Below are positions 51,450-59,842 of a DNA stretch of 64,000 nucleotides, piece after piece; the first letter of the stretch is position 1, and every line of letters begins with the position of its first letter. Under the pieces are notes generated by a model. The model was not told the origin of the DNA. It saw only the letters and a list, made by a program, of their open reading frames with translations, and did not search any database. The DNA is from Bacillus sp. RO1 (lineage in GTDB: Bacteria > Bacillota > Bacilli > Bacillales > Bacillaceae_I). Location of the stretch: contig NZ_JAAZWB010000087.1 in NCBI RefSeq assembly GCF_012524115.1, positions 62,001 through 126,000 of the forward strand. The letters run 5' to 3'. Both the position numbers and the translations under genes were made by a program.

Positions 51450-51689
51450 TTATCCTTGACCTTTGCTTTCTTTTTCCTTCAAATAGTTATCATAAGCCTC
51501 TTTGACTGGATCGTATTTGGGTTCATCTTTTGTGAGCCTTTTGTGTATTTCTTTTAGAAGGAACAAACCTTTAAGTAAAATGCCCACAATAATTCCGAAT
51601 GCCAGTAAACCGCCTGCCATTGGATCCAATATGAGTGATACACAAACTAAAATAATGGTCAAAGAGATGGATAGTATGATGTACAACAT
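51450..51689 (-). CDS. Small membrane protein, paralogue 1
   Basis: 79 residues: two membrane helices and the tail HKRLTKDEPKYDPVKEAYDN plus YLKEKES. It is about 75% identical to the gene at 53547-53786, and the DNA behind the tail is almost identical too. Family unknown. AGGGGGCTATATG before the start. Confidence 0.7.
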   Translation of the reverse strand: MLYIILSISLTIILVCVSLILDPMAGGLLAFGIIVGILLKGLFLLKEIHKRLTKDEPKYDPVKEAYDNYLKEKESKGQG

Positions 51690-51997
51690 ATAGCCCCCTA
51701 GTATTCTATGAATCTGTAAATATTGTGTATTAAGTTAATTTATACCAATTATTTCATAATTTATAAATTCCTACAATAAGCTAATCTTCATTTAGGTAGC
51801 ACATAGAACAACGGCTAATCCTTGCTAAAGGGTACTAATGAAGTCCTTGGATGTAACACACTCCTACTAAAATAAAAGGCTAATTAGGAGCCTCTTATCA
51901 TTATTACAAATATATTAAGTTTAATTTTTTCAGAGGGATTGGAGTGTAGGCTAGCGAAATTTTGAATTATAAATAACTTTATAATGAGGTGGATGTT

Positions 51998-52408
51998 ATG
52001 GGTGTGCAAGCTGAAAAAATCTTCATTAATATGGCAGTTAAAGATTTGAATAAATCCAAAGCGTTTTTCTCTGGTCTTGGATTTGAATTTAATCAACAGT
52101 TCACAAATGAACTAGCAGCATGTATGGTTATCAATGATCATAGTTATGCGATGTTATTAACGGAGGACCATTTCAAGACGTTTACCGGTAAGGAAATTGC
52201 AGATTCAACCGTATACACAGAAGCAATCATAGCTTTATCTGTCGATAGTAGGGAAACAGTGGATAAAATTGTCCATGCTGCTTTGGAATCTGGTGGAAAG
52301 CCCTCAAAAGAACCGCAGGACCATGGCTTTATGTATGGTTGGAGCTTTCAGGATATAGACGGTCATCTTTGGGAACTCTTTTACATGGATCAAGCTGCAA
52401 TGCAATAA
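51998..52408 (+). CDS. VOC-superfamily protein (glyoxalase-like)
   Basis: 136 residues: IFINMAVKDLNKSKAFFSGLGFEF at the start and GWSFQDIDGHLWELFYMD at the end, with the conserved D-x-D-G-H-x-W-E. Typical of the YqjT/PhnB-like group found in many copies in Bacillus. GAGGTGG selects ATG 51998; GTG 51989 is open but too close to it. Terminator follows. The gap 51690-51997 shows no other gene. Confidence 0.83.
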   Translation: MGVQAEKIFINMAVKDLNKSKAFFSGLGFEFNQQFTNELAACMVINDHSYAMLLTEDHFKTFTGKEIADSTVYTEAIIALSVDSRETVDKIVHAALESGGKPSKEPQDHGFMYGWSFQDIDGHLWELFYMDQAAMQ

Positions 52409-52423
52409 TGAAACATAGACGAC

Positions 52424-52461
52424 AAAATGCAGGTAATCATTATGATTGCCTGCATTTTTAG
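52424..52461 (+). terminator. Terminator after the VOC gene
   Basis: AAAATGCAGG-AATCA and TGATT-CCTGCATTTTT arms. The gene tenA converges on it. Confidence 0.85.
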
Positions 52462-52482
52462 TATAATTTAGCCTTTATATTA

Positions 52483-53172
52483 TTAAACCCTCATAAAATC
52501 TAAAGCAACAGGCCACTTTTCCTGCGTATAAGCCATTGTCCAAAATTGATGTTCTAATTGAGTGCTAGTGATGAAGTGGTCTCGCATGCGTTGCTTTTCT
52601 TCTTCACCTGCTGTTGATGCACAAGCATCAATCTTGTCCATGAATACTTGTGTAATCGAAGTCACTTCCTTGTTTCCGTAAAACATGATCCATTCATAGA
52701 AAGGATGATCAGGTGTTGGGTTCACTTCTTGGATTAGCTTTTTTCCAATCTCCCAATATGTCCAAGGGCAAGGGGCGAGGGCTGCAAGTGTTTCGCCTAA
52801 TGTCCCGTTTGCTGCTGCTTCCATCATATGCCGAGTATAGTGGTGGGCAGTTGGGGCAAGTGGAGCTTTCTGTAAATCTTCATAACGGACGCCAGCTACT
52901 TCACAAAAGTTATTGTGTGGATGCACTTCCGAATTTAGCACGAATCCTATTTGTTGTTGGAAAAATGCCATATCTTCGCGGTCGGTGCATTTAGAAACCG
53001 CCAGCCCATAAATTCTGCAAAAAGTAGAGAGATACTCAAAATCTTGCTCTACATAATGAATAAGTGCTTCTTTTGGTACATTTCCTTCCCCAATACCTTT
53101 TACAAATGGGTGTTCAAAGATTGCCTGAAAAATCGGATCTGCCTCTCTTCGTAACTGCTCAGAAAACTTCAT
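52483..53172 (-). CDS. tenA: Aminopyrimidine aminohydrolase / thiaminase II
   Basis: A 229-residue TenA: FVKGIGEGNVPKEALIHYVEQDFEYL at the start, LNSEVHPHNNFC, LAALAPCPWTYWEIG with the catalytic Cys in APCPW, and a Glu-rich C-terminal helix. It salvages base-degraded thiamin by hydrolysing aminopyrimidines. A TPP riboswitch and terminator precede it, so thiamin pyrophosphate switches it off. Monocistronic. Confidence 0.93.
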   Translation of the reverse strand: MKFSEQLRREADPIFQAIFEHPFVKGIGEGNVPKEALIHYVEQDFEYLSTFCRIYGLAVSKCTDREDMAFFQQQIGFVLNSEVHPHNNFCEVAGVRYEDLQKAPLAPTAHHYTRHMMEAAANGTLGETLAALAPCPWTYWEIGKKLIQEVNPTPDHPFYEWIMFYGNKEVTSITQVFMDKIDACASTAGEEEKQRMRDHFITSTQLEHQFWTMAYTQEKWPVALDFMRV

Positions 53173-53265
53173 GTCGTATTCCTCCTTAAAAATTTTTTAG
53201 GAGAATACCCACCTTTTCCCACAGAAGAACAAAACTTAGTAAAATCGCTCTCTATTAAATAACGA

Positions 53266-53299
53266 AAAAGCTCCTCTTCCACGGGAAAGAGGAGCTTGA
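53266..53299 (-). terminator. TPP riboswitch terminator
   Basis: On the minus strand AAGCTCCTCTTTCC pairs with GGAAGAGGAGCTT, followed by TTTTCG, between the aptamer and tenA. Confidence 0.85.
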
Positions 53300-53315
53300 G
53301 TATACGTACGTACTA

Positions 53316-53415
53316 AACTCAAAGCGCCACTTTCCTCCGCTGGTATCACCCAGATCAGGTTCAAAGGGTCCGTCGCGTAAAGCTCCGTCTCAGCCAATTG
53401 GCTCCCCTAGTGGAT
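53316..53415 (-). ncRNA. TPP riboswitch (thi box)
   Basis: On the minus strand: ACTAGGGGAGCC, GGCTGAGACGGAG, GACCCTTTGAACCTGATCTG and GGTGATACCAGCGGAGGAAAG, all diagnostic thi-box elements in the right order. Turns off tenA when TPP is bound. Confidence 0.95.
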
Positions 53416-53546
53416 ATCCATATGAATATTTTACAACAAATAGATATTTATTCCAAGTGACTTTTGTTTTGGAGGCGAGGACCTACATCTAAGTTGGAAG
53501 TCCAAGCTTTAATCCATCGGGACATACACGGCGATACCTTCTGAGA

Positions 53547-53786
53547 TTAATTCCCTTGAACTTCGCTTTCTTTCTCTTTCAAATAGTTTTCATAAGCCTC
53601 TTTGACTGGATCGTATTTGGGTTCATCTTTTGTGAGCCTTTTGTGGATGTCGTTTAGGAGATACAGTCCTCTAAACAAGATGCCTGCGAATATTCCAAAA
53701 GCCAGGAAACCGCCAACCAAAGGTCCCATCATGAGTAATAGATAACCTAATATGGTAGACAATAAAATCGACAGTAATAAATACAA
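53547..53786 (-). CDS. Small membrane protein, paralogue 2
   Basis: 79 residues, two membrane helices and the same tail (HKRLTKDEPKYDPVKEAYEN plus YLKEKES) as the gene at 51450-51689. The TTCTATG and CTGTAAATATT upstream segment is also shared, so the duplication included the control region. tenA and the VOC gene lie between the copies. Confidence 0.7.
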   Translation of the reverse strand: MYLLLSILLSTILGYLLLMMGPLVGGFLAFGIFAGILFRGLYLLNDIHKRLTKDEPKYDPVKEAYENYLKEKESEVQGN

Positions 53787-53879
53787 TATGAAGCCCCCTT
53801 TTATTCTATGTATCTGTAAATATTAAGTATTAATCGTATAATAAAAAGGAAATTTATGCTAATGTATTTTTATGAATTG

Positions 53880-53910
53880 GGCTGAGCGGACAGGCACGCC
53901 GACCCACTTT
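53880..53910 (+). repeat. REP-like element copy 9
   Basis: GCTGAGCGGACAGGCACGCC then GACCCACTTTC, 11 nt before the ribosome site of the next gene. Confidence 0.65.
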
Positions 53911-53934
53911 CTTCAATTAAGAGGAGGAGTTTTT

Positions 53935-54285
53935 ATTAGACATTTGTGGATTGTTGTTTCGTTAATTCCTATGCCGTTTCTGTTTCATTACTTCGAAACT
54001 TCACAGCATCCAGAGCGTGCTGATTTCTTGTTCGTAGGTACCTTATTATTTGCTGGATTGGTTGGTTTCTTGTCTATAAAAGTTAAGGTTGGGCTTATAA
54101 TTCTAGTAAACGTAATCACTATTATTGTTTCCGTTTGGTTGGGGACAACTTTTATTACTCCTCCTAATGAAGGTTGGTTTAAACCTATTGGGATGAATTC
54201 TGCGATTGTATTAACCGGGGTTGTGTTAGTAGTGGTTGTGTTAGTACTTCGGTCTGTTTTTAAGCATGTGTTTTCGAGGGAGTAG
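53935..54285 (+). CDS. Four-helix membrane protein with apparent ATT start
   Basis: About 116 residues, four membrane helices (IVVSLIPMPFLFHY, FVGTLLFAGLVGF, LIILVNVITIIVSVWLG, AIVLTGVVLVVVVLVL). GAGGAGGAG ends 5 nt before an ATT that would encode the first residue of (M)RHLWIVVSL. The next possible start is TTG 53944, 14 nt from the ribosome site. An upstream ATG (53872) runs through the REP copy and is unlikely. Family unknown. Confidence 0.55.
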   Translation: MRHLWIVVSLIPMPFLFHYFETSQHPERADFLFVGTLLFAGLVGFLSIKVKVGLIILVNVITIIVSVWLGTTFITPPNEGWFKPIGMNSAIVLTGVVLVVVVLVLRSVFKHVFSRE

Positions 54286-54309
54286 AGGAGACAGGCACGG
54301 TTTCCCATT
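54284..54309 (+). repeat. REP-like element copy 10
   Basis: AGAGGAGACAGGCACGGTTT then CCCATT, starting at the stop codon of the membrane protein gene. Confidence 0.6.
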
Positions 54310-54321
54310 GAATAAGACTTA

Positions 54322-54360
54322 GACAGTGACGGAGGTAAGTTTATCCGCCACTGTTTTTTG
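54322..54360 (+). terminator. Terminator after the membrane protein gene
   Basis: ACAGTG-CGG and CCG-CACTGT arms followed by TTTTTTG. Confidence 0.75.
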
Positions 54361-54399
54361 TTTGTTTGCTCGTACCTCTCACACAAAAACTGGTCGAGT

Positions 54400-55105
54400 C
54401 TACTCCTCCACCCATTGAATATTATGAGCATCAACATACTCCGCACTCTCCAAAGTCGACAAATCCATCACATACGTGTTCCCAATTGAATCTGCAACCA
54501 GCCCCTTCAAGATCGTTCCGGGTGGGGTTTCGTGTTCCATGGAATGATAGACTAAGTGTTGTCCGTCTGGGGAGAATCCAGTTGGGCGGTATCCGGTGAA
54601 CTTCTCGTCATACAGCCCATGGAATTTCTTAATTATTTTTTCGTTTCCTTCGCGCAACAAATACAGAGAACCTTTTTTCGAGGAAGCCGTCCCATTTTCC
54701 GTTTCGTTCTGTATATAATCCGTCTCTATTTCCATCACTTCTTTTTGCAATACGGTCGGTGTCTCTTCCCCTTCACTTAAGGAGAACAAACTCGTTATCC
54801 ATCGCGATGAAGTAGACTGTTTCCTCGGCCTTATAATAATAAAAGTTTATAATATTATCATTATAGTTTCCTAACCCGTCATTCCCCTTCCCTTTATGGC
54901 TATATACTAATGTTTTATTTTGCAGGCTTGCGTCTGATTTAAATAAGGTAAGAACCCCATCCACCCTTTTGGTAAAATAAATCGTTCCTTCTAAATCTGT
55001 TAATACGTCTTCATTTATGTTGCTTGTAGAGTTCTGAAATAGTTTAAAAGATACGACGGAAATGACGGCTACCAATAAAAGTCCGATGATGAATTTTTTC
55101 TTCAT
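54400..55105 (-). pseudogene. Secreted TolB/propeller-like protein split by a frameshift
   Basis: The first part (from ATG 55105) has a signal or anchor helix (KKKFIIGLLLVAVISVVSF), then beta strands GTIYFTKRVDGVLTLFKSD and VYFIAMDNEFVLL, and stops at 54773. The second part picks up one base out of phase with LSEGEETPTVLQKEV and has the propeller-type FSPDGQHLVYHS. The only start for the second part is a TTG inside the first without a ribosome site. A single-base change near 54780-54790 would restore about 235 residues. Confidence 0.65.
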
Positions 55106-55206
55106 ATTGTCCCCCCTATTCTATATCCAATAATAACCATAATTATAGCGGAGTCTTCTTTTTCGTCAACGCCCTTTTTTGTAAAGCATCCTTGACATTC
55201 CACCAA

Positions 55207-55252
55207 ATGTAAAGTACGCTTTACTTACAACCGATTGTAAAGCTAGCTTTAC
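55207..55252. promoter_or_regulatory. Twin palindromic operators
   Basis: GTAAAGTACGCTTTAC (55207-55222) and GTAAAGCTAGCTTTAC (55235-55250) are perfect 16-bp palindromes with identical arms, 28 bp apart centre to centre. They lie directly before the HTH gene and are likely its own binding sites. Confidence 0.7.
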
Positions 55253-55277
55253 AAAATTAATCGGAGGTGTGGAAAAG

Positions 55278-55484
55278 TTGAAAAATCGGATTAAGGATCT
55301 GCGCAAGGCTGCGAAGATGACGCAAGAGGACCTGGCCGTGCAGGTAGGCGTCTCGAGACAGTCCATCATTGCGATTGAATCAGGAAAGTACAATCCATCA
55401 CTTGAACTAGCATACAACATCTCAAAAGTATTCAATTGCATCATTGAAGAGGTCTTTATTTTAGAAGAAGGGGGAGAAGAATAA
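55278..55484 (+). CDS. XRE-family HTH regulator (short, YvaO/CI-like)
   Basis: 68 residues, almost all [51 protein letters not shown] nine bases before TTG 55278 decides the start; GTG 55269 is too near. It overlaps the next ATG (TAATG), so it is coupled to a membrane protein, the standard arrangement of small HTH plus membrane-partner operons. Confidence 0.88.
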   Translation: MKNRIKDLRKAAKMTQEDLAVQVGVSRQSIIAIESGKYNPSLELAYNISKVFNCIIEEVFILEEGGEE

Positions 55485-55969
55485 TGGCAGTGCAAATTGG
55501 CGGGTTGGTCGGATTATATGGAGGAGCTGTCATAGGTATATTAGCTTGGTGGTTTGGCCGCCGTATGGCCAAAAAGCAAGGTGGGTTAGATGAACTGCAT
55601 GACCATATTTGGCAGAAGGCTCGGTCCATTTCTTGGTTTTTCAGCCTTGCTTCCATGTACATTCTTTTCACTTTGATCATGTTCGGAATGGAACTAAAGG
55701 CAGCCATGGTATTGGGCGTCATCATGCTTGTTCATTTTGCCAGCTGGGGAATTACAGGCGTGATCTTGTCCATCAATATGAATATGGAAGAGCCTTTGAA
55801 ACCCTCTAGAGTGAAATTTGGGATAGCGATTGTGGCCGTGTCCCTACTTATCTTTATTATTCTTTCTACCACTACCGGCAACTGGTGGTTCCTGCTTGCT
55901 AGCGTTCCCCCAATCTTGATTGGGTTGATATGGGCGTTGACTCCGGAAAAAGGCAGTGAGGAATTTTGA
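55484..55969 (+). CDS. Four-helix membrane protein partnered with HTH regulator
   Basis: 161 residues with four membrane helices; start GGLVGLYGGAVIGILAWWFG. Coupled to the HTH gene. Role unknown; may sense the signal for the regulator or be its target. Confidence 0.72.
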   Translation: MAVQIGGLVGLYGGAVIGILAWWFGRRMAKKQGGLDELHDHIWQKARSISWFFSLASMYILFTLIMFGMELKAAMVLGVIMLVHFASWGITGVILSINMNMEEPLKPSRVKFGIAIVAVSLLIFIILSTTTGNWWFLLASVPPILIGLIWALTPEKGSEEF

Positions 55970-55990
55970 TGAAAAAGAAATAGCCTCTAT

Positions 55991-56036
55991 AAAAATGACC
56001 ATTAAAACCGTCTGGGTTCTAATGGTCCTTTTTTCA
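55991..56036 (+). terminator. Terminator of the HTH-membrane protein operon
   Basis: GACCATTA and TAATGGTC arms followed by CTTTTTTC. Confidence 0.78.
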
Positions 56037-56046
56037 TTTAAAAGCC

Positions 56047-57240
56047 TCAAGCCCTGCGCAACCTAAAATAATACATCCAAGTTTTCGTGATGAATGTCCC
56101 GAATAGGAGGATACAGATGAAAAACATAATGGTGTTAGAATTCACGATGGACCACTCCCCACCATTTCTGAAAATATAGAAGGTGTTAAGGCTCGCAATG
56201 TAGATGTACATAAGAACCAGTGGTAAGAACAAGGCGGTATAGGAAAGGGCCACTTTCTTGGCTTGCTTGAGCTTATGCGTTTGTTCGCTGTACAGGGCCG
56301 GTGCTGTTTCGCCAGCTTCGTATTCCTTGCTCCAAATCGTCCATTTTTGGAGGGCTCCCTTTGAACTGAATTCTTCCTTCCAACCTGCTTGTCTATGAAT
56401 CTCGAAATAGCTGTCATTCGATAGATTTTGATAGTCCGCGCTGTACTTAATATTTTGTGGTTCTCCTTTTAGGAAGTAGAAAGTGGTGCCAAGTTTGTTA
56501 ACGCGGTGGAGGCGGTTCCCTTCTGCTGCCATTTGTTCCAGCCATTTTTCTAGTTTGTCCGGTGAGTACATCCAGCCGAACTTGCGGCGTTTGATGAGGA
56601 TGCCTTCACGCTTCAGTTGTTTTTCTTCTGCTTTGGTCATGTTTTTCTTTTCTAGGGTGTATGGTGCCATGTATGTTGATGGATTCTCAGTTGAGAGCGC
56701 TTTGTTTGTCTTCTTTATTTTCCAAACAGAGTAGATCATGAATAGGTAAAAGGCGGTTACTAGTGCTGCGCCAGTGTAAGTGATGATCCAAAGCGGGCTT
56801 TCCACTACTTCCACGTTGCCGTCGCTTGCGATGGTGGCGGTAGTGAAGAGAGCCACATTTGCCAAGGTTGCGCCTGTTATGTAGATGAGTATGGCCATAA
56901 ATGCGTAAAAGATAAAATTGTTGCGCTTGATGATGGCGTCGCGGCTGGTGGAAGTGGTCACTTCTGCCTGCGGTCTTTCGTTTGCAATCACATACCACTT
57001 GCCGCTTTGGGTTACTTTTTCCCAACCGTCATTGCGCATCGTGTTGGAAAGGATTGCAGGTTTTATTTTATCGTAGGCAATTCGGTAGGTGACATCCTTT
57101 GGCTGGCCCTTTTCAAATGTGAAGCCTCGTTTAAAACGGTGCAGCTCTTTTAGATAATAGCCTGCCTTTGCCTGGTTGGTGAGCCATTGCTCTGTTTTCT
57201 GCACATCATAGCTCCATAGTGGTTTCGTGTAGGTTTTCAT
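56047..57240 (-). CDS. Membrane protein with two DUF2812 domains
   Basis: A 397-residue protein. Two soluble DUF2812 units (WLTNQAKAGYYLKELHRFKRGFTF and WLEQMAAEGNRLHRVNKLGTTFYF), each followed by two membrane helices. DUF2812 proteins are regularly paired with PadR regulators, as here: the gene overlaps the PadR stop by 4 nt. Function unknown, possibly envelope stress or antibiotic response. Confidence 0.85.
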   Translation of the reverse strand: MKTYTKPLWSYDVQKTEQWLTNQAKAGYYLKELHRFKRGFTFEKGQPKDVTYRIAYDKIKPAILSNTMRNDGWEKVTQSGKWYVIANERPQAEVTTSTSRDAIIKRNNFIFYAFMAILIYITGATLANVALFTTATIASDGNVEVVESPLWIITYTGAALVTAFYLFMIYSVWKIKKTNKALSTENPSTYMAPYTLEKKNMTKAEEKQLKREGILIKRRKFGWMYSPDKLEKWLEQMAAEGNRLHRVNKLGTTFYFLKGEPQNIKYSADYQNLSNDSYFEIHRQAGWKEEFSSKGALQKWTIWSKEYEAGETAPALYSEQTHKLKQAKKVALSYTALFLPLVLMYIYIASLNTFYIFRNGGEWSIVNSNTIMFFICILLFGTFITKTWMYYFRLRRA

Positions 57241-57575
57241 TTAAATTCCCCCTCGTACTTCAATGCATTTCCGTGAAGCTCCTTCAATCGTTCGATCTCT
57301 GCGGTAATCAGCTCTTTCCCGCTATCGGTAATTTCGTATACTGTTTTACGTTCTGCGTCTGCAAACACCGTAATGACTCCATCCTTTTGCATTTTTGTCA
57401 GCGTTCCGTAGATGGTTCCCGAACCAAGACGGATTCTATTGTTTGAAATTTCTTCGACGTGTTTGATGATGCCATAGCCATGGCGTGGTTCTGTTAATGA
57501 GAGCAAGATATAGAATGCGGTTTCTGTCATGGGTATGTATTTTTTTATGATTTTAGATAGTTCCAATGTGGGCAC
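57237..57575 (-). CDS. PadR family transcriptional regulator
   Basis: 112 residues; classic short PadR: TETAFYILLSLTEPRHGYGIIKHV, LGSGTIYGTLTKMQKDGVI, YEITDSGKEL. Starts at GTG 57575 or TTG 57566; neither has a strong ribosome site. Probably represses its own operon via the palindrome just upstream. Confidence 0.88.
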   Translation of the reverse strand: MPTLELSKIIKKYIPMTETAFYILLSLTEPRHGYGIIKHVEEISNNRIRLGSGTIYGTLTKMQKDGVITVFADAERKTVYEITDSGKELITAEIERLKELHGNALKYEGEFK

Positions 57576-57607
57576 CCCAGTTCTTACGAGTATGTCGCGA
57601 CGTGATA

Positions 57608-57642
57608 TATGTCATAGTATGACTATATCATGGTGTGACATA
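57608..57642. promoter_or_regulatory. Putative PadR operator
   Basis: TATGTCA and TGACATA are the outer arms of a 35-bp inverted region with inner TATGA/TCAT arms, 33 bp before the PadR start. PadR boxes have similar ATGTNN..NNACAT symmetry. Confidence 0.6.
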
Positions 57643-57663
57643 GTTGTGCAAGGGGGTTTGTGC

Positions 57664-57690
57664 TTAGGGGACAGGCACAGTGACCCAGTT
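57664..57690 (+). repeat. REP-like element copy 11
   Basis: TTAGGGGACAGGCACAGTGA then CCCAGTT, in the region between PadR and the hydrolase gene. Confidence 0.65.
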
Positions 57691-57857
57691 TTTCGCGCGG
57701 CTTCACTTCTGTTGTTGGACAGAAGTTATTTTGATATAGAATGCGAAAATGGTTGAGGTTTGTCGTATGGTTTTGAGAGCTTACAATACAACCTTTAATT
57801 TTCGTTTCTACAAACGTTTGTTTAATTTTAGTTATTCTAAGAAAGCAGTAAAACAAA

Positions 57858-57893
57858 CAAAATGCAGGTAATCTATGTGATTACCTGCATTTT
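57858..57893 (-). terminator. Terminator of the cysteine hydrolase gene
   Basis: CAAAATGCAGGTAATC and GATTACCTGCATTTTG arms; nearly the same stem as the terminator at 52424-52461. Confidence 0.8.
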
Positions 57894-57894
57894 G

Positions 57895-58431
57895 TTATCT
57901 CAACACTTTATATTCTTTCACGTACTCTTCATAATCTAATACTTCAATGGCGTTGGACCAATGCAAAACAGTTCCAACAAAGTCCTTTATGTCCAAGCCT
58001 GGCATTTCGTAAGTTTCATCGTTATTGACCGTTCCAGTGGCCTCCTCAATGAATGTCACTTTATATCCTCTATCAAAGGCTGCGATGGCGGTAAACATAC
58101 AACAGTACTCTGTGTTGAAGCCTGTAATGAAAAGATGCTCAACACCTAACTTTTCTAGTGTTTCAGAGAGGCTAGTATTCACGAATGAACTTGGAGTTAG
58201 CTTCTCTATTACCTGGTCAGCATAGTCCTTTAATGAAGCATGCAGTTCAGAACCAACGGAATCTTTATATAAAGGGCTCTCTTCCATGTCATCCACATGT
58301 CTCATAAAGATGACAGGGCTTTTGCTATCCTTGAAATCTTTTATCACATTTTCCATCATTAAAAGTTCTTCTTTAAAATCACCAAAATTAACAATACCAT
58401 TTTGAACATCAATGACTAATAATGCTTTCAT
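57895..58431 (-). CDS. Isochorismatase-family cysteine hydrolase
   Basis: 178 residues: ALLVIDVQNGIVNF with catalytic Asp8, then the Lys region in KLTPSSFVNT and FITGFNTEYCCMFTA with the nucleophilic Cys. The family includes nicotinamidase and carbamoylsarcosine amidase; which substrate it uses is not clear. AGGTGATAATATG at the start. Confidence 0.85.
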   Translation of the reverse strand: MKALLVIDVQNGIVNFGDFKEELLMMENVIKDFKDSKSPVIFMRHVDDMEESPLYKDSVGSELHASLKDYADQVIEKLTPSSFVNTSLSETLEKLGVEHLFITGFNTEYCCMFTAIAAFDRGYKVTFIEEATGTVNNDETYEMPGLDIKDFVGTVLHWSNAIEVLDYEEYVKEYKVLR

Positions 58432-58508
58432 ATTATCACCTACCTATTTTGTTAATAGGGATATACTTCTAGAAGGTGGATGTAAAGTCCTCCTTCCCGC
58501 AAACATGT

Positions 58509-58535
58509 GTTGAGGGGCAGGCACGGTGACCCACT
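58509..58535 (+). repeat. REP-like element copy 12
   Basis: GTTGAGGGGCAGGCACGGTG then ACCCACT; intergenic between two minus-strand genes. Confidence 0.65.
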
Positions 58536-58558
58536 GTCGCCTCCCCCTCTTCCTTAAC

Positions 58559-58915
58559 TTAAAATTCGAACACCTGACGTAATTCAATCTGTCCTTCTCC
58601 ATATCCTTGAGGATCCGGCATCCGCATCGCCCACTCGACAGCTTCTTCTTTCGACTTCACATCAATCAAAATGAACCCGGCAACCAAATTATTCGGGTCA
58701 GAAAACGGACCCTCCTTCACTACTGGCTCTCCACCGGGCTCCGGATACGAAATGCGCATTCCATTTGAACTTGGATGTAGTCCTTTCGCCATTACTCGCA
58801 CGCCTGCTTTCACTAATTCATCGTTATACTGGTCCATTGCTGCATTAAGCTCTGGATTTGGGCGGTTTCCAGTTTCTGAATTTGTTGAGGCTTTGACGAT
58901 TAGCATGAATAACAT
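58559..58915 (-). CDS. YciI-like (DGPF-domain) protein
   Basis: 118 residues: FMLIVKAS, DELVKAGVRVMAKGLHPS, VKEGPFSD with the DGPF-type motif, and FILIDVKSKEEAVEWAMRMP. YciI-like proteins are small dimers; in other bacteria DGPF proteins are encoded with ECF41 or similar sigma factors. GGGGAGAAC before ATG 58915 decides the start. Confidence 0.85.
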   Translation of the reverse strand: MLFMLIVKASTNSETGNRPNPELNAAMDQYNDELVKAGVRVMAKGLHPSSNGMRISYPEPGGEPVVKEGPFSDPNNLVAGFILIDVKSKEEAVEWAMRMPDPQGYGEGQIELRQVFEF

Positions 58916-59147
58916 ATAAGTTCTCCCCTTTTTCATGTCCTCGGTACAATAAATCATACCAAATTAAGTTGAAAATAAGTGATGTATTGTTGGTTAGATT
59001 TTGCAATTGTCCAAAGTTGAACAAAGATTTTCATTTTTTGACCGAACCCATGGTTGTTTTTGAAATGATTGACACATATGACAGGTTTACGATTGTCATA
59101 ATCCAATGTGTAGTAAGATAGTTAAAGGACTATGAGGAGGAATTAAT

Positions 59148-59576
59148 ATGCTGATGATAACGGAAAATGTTAAGGGTAAACGCTATAAGCAATTAATAGA
59201 CCTTTTATCAAAGCATTGTAATCGTTTCGCGTTTGTTGAGAATAGACAGATGATGGATATTGAAGAAGAACGTCTTGCCTATGTCGATAATTTGATAAAC
59301 GATATTAAAGGGCATTTAATCGAAAGGAAAATTCAACGAAAATGGGAAACCACTAAACTTTCTGGTGGTACAGCATACGTTTATTATTTTCAGATGAATA
59401 ATGCTACAAGGCTATTTTTGAAGGAATATAGCAGTTCTCTTTTTGGTTGGATTAGCCCAGAACTACCAGAAGACTTAATGTTTTATCATAATGATAAATG
59501 TATGTTGGCTGGATGTTCACACGAAGGGTTTTTTATGGTTGATGAAACCTTATGGAACAGTTTCTTATTAAGTTAA
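59148..59576 (+). CDS. Hypothetical protein, 142 residues
   Basis: Soluble protein with a start KRYKQLIDLLSKHCNRFAFVE, a charged helix, and an aromatic C-terminal half (YVYYFQMNN, FYHNDKCMLAGCSHEGFFMVD). GAGGAGG eight bases before ATG supports the start. Family not recognised. Confidence 0.62.
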   Translation: MLMITENVKGKRYKQLIDLLSKHCNRFAFVENRQMMDIEEERLAYVDNLINDIKGHLIERKIQRKWETTKLSGGTAYVYYFQMNNATRLFLKEYSSSLFGWISPELPEDLMFYHNDKCMLAGCSHEGFFMVDETLWNSFLLS

Positions 59577-59599
59577 TCAGCCTAAGTTGAACAAAAATA

Positions 59600-59637
59600 G
59601 AGGAAACCCATTTATTATTAAGGTTTCCTTTAATTTT
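59600..59637 (+). terminator. Terminator of the hypothetical gene
   Basis: GGAAACC and GGTTTCC arms followed by TTTAATTTT. Confidence 0.7.
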
Positions 59638-59842
59638 ACTTCTTTATCAACATTAAAATATAACAGAGCCTTTCAAATAAAAACATGCTTATCTTTCATC
59701 TTTTTTAGACATGGAGTCGCAAAAACAGGCTCGCCTATCTAAGACAGGTTATATTCTCTTAAACTATTGAATTTTTCATATTTCCAAAACTATTGATTTG
59801 TAATATAGTAATGAGATTATCGCACAAATAAAAAGGAGCTAG

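Noticed and set aside
53515-53540. Further REP copy (CGGGACATACACGGCGATAC)
   Set aside because: Too many differences from the consensus to count.
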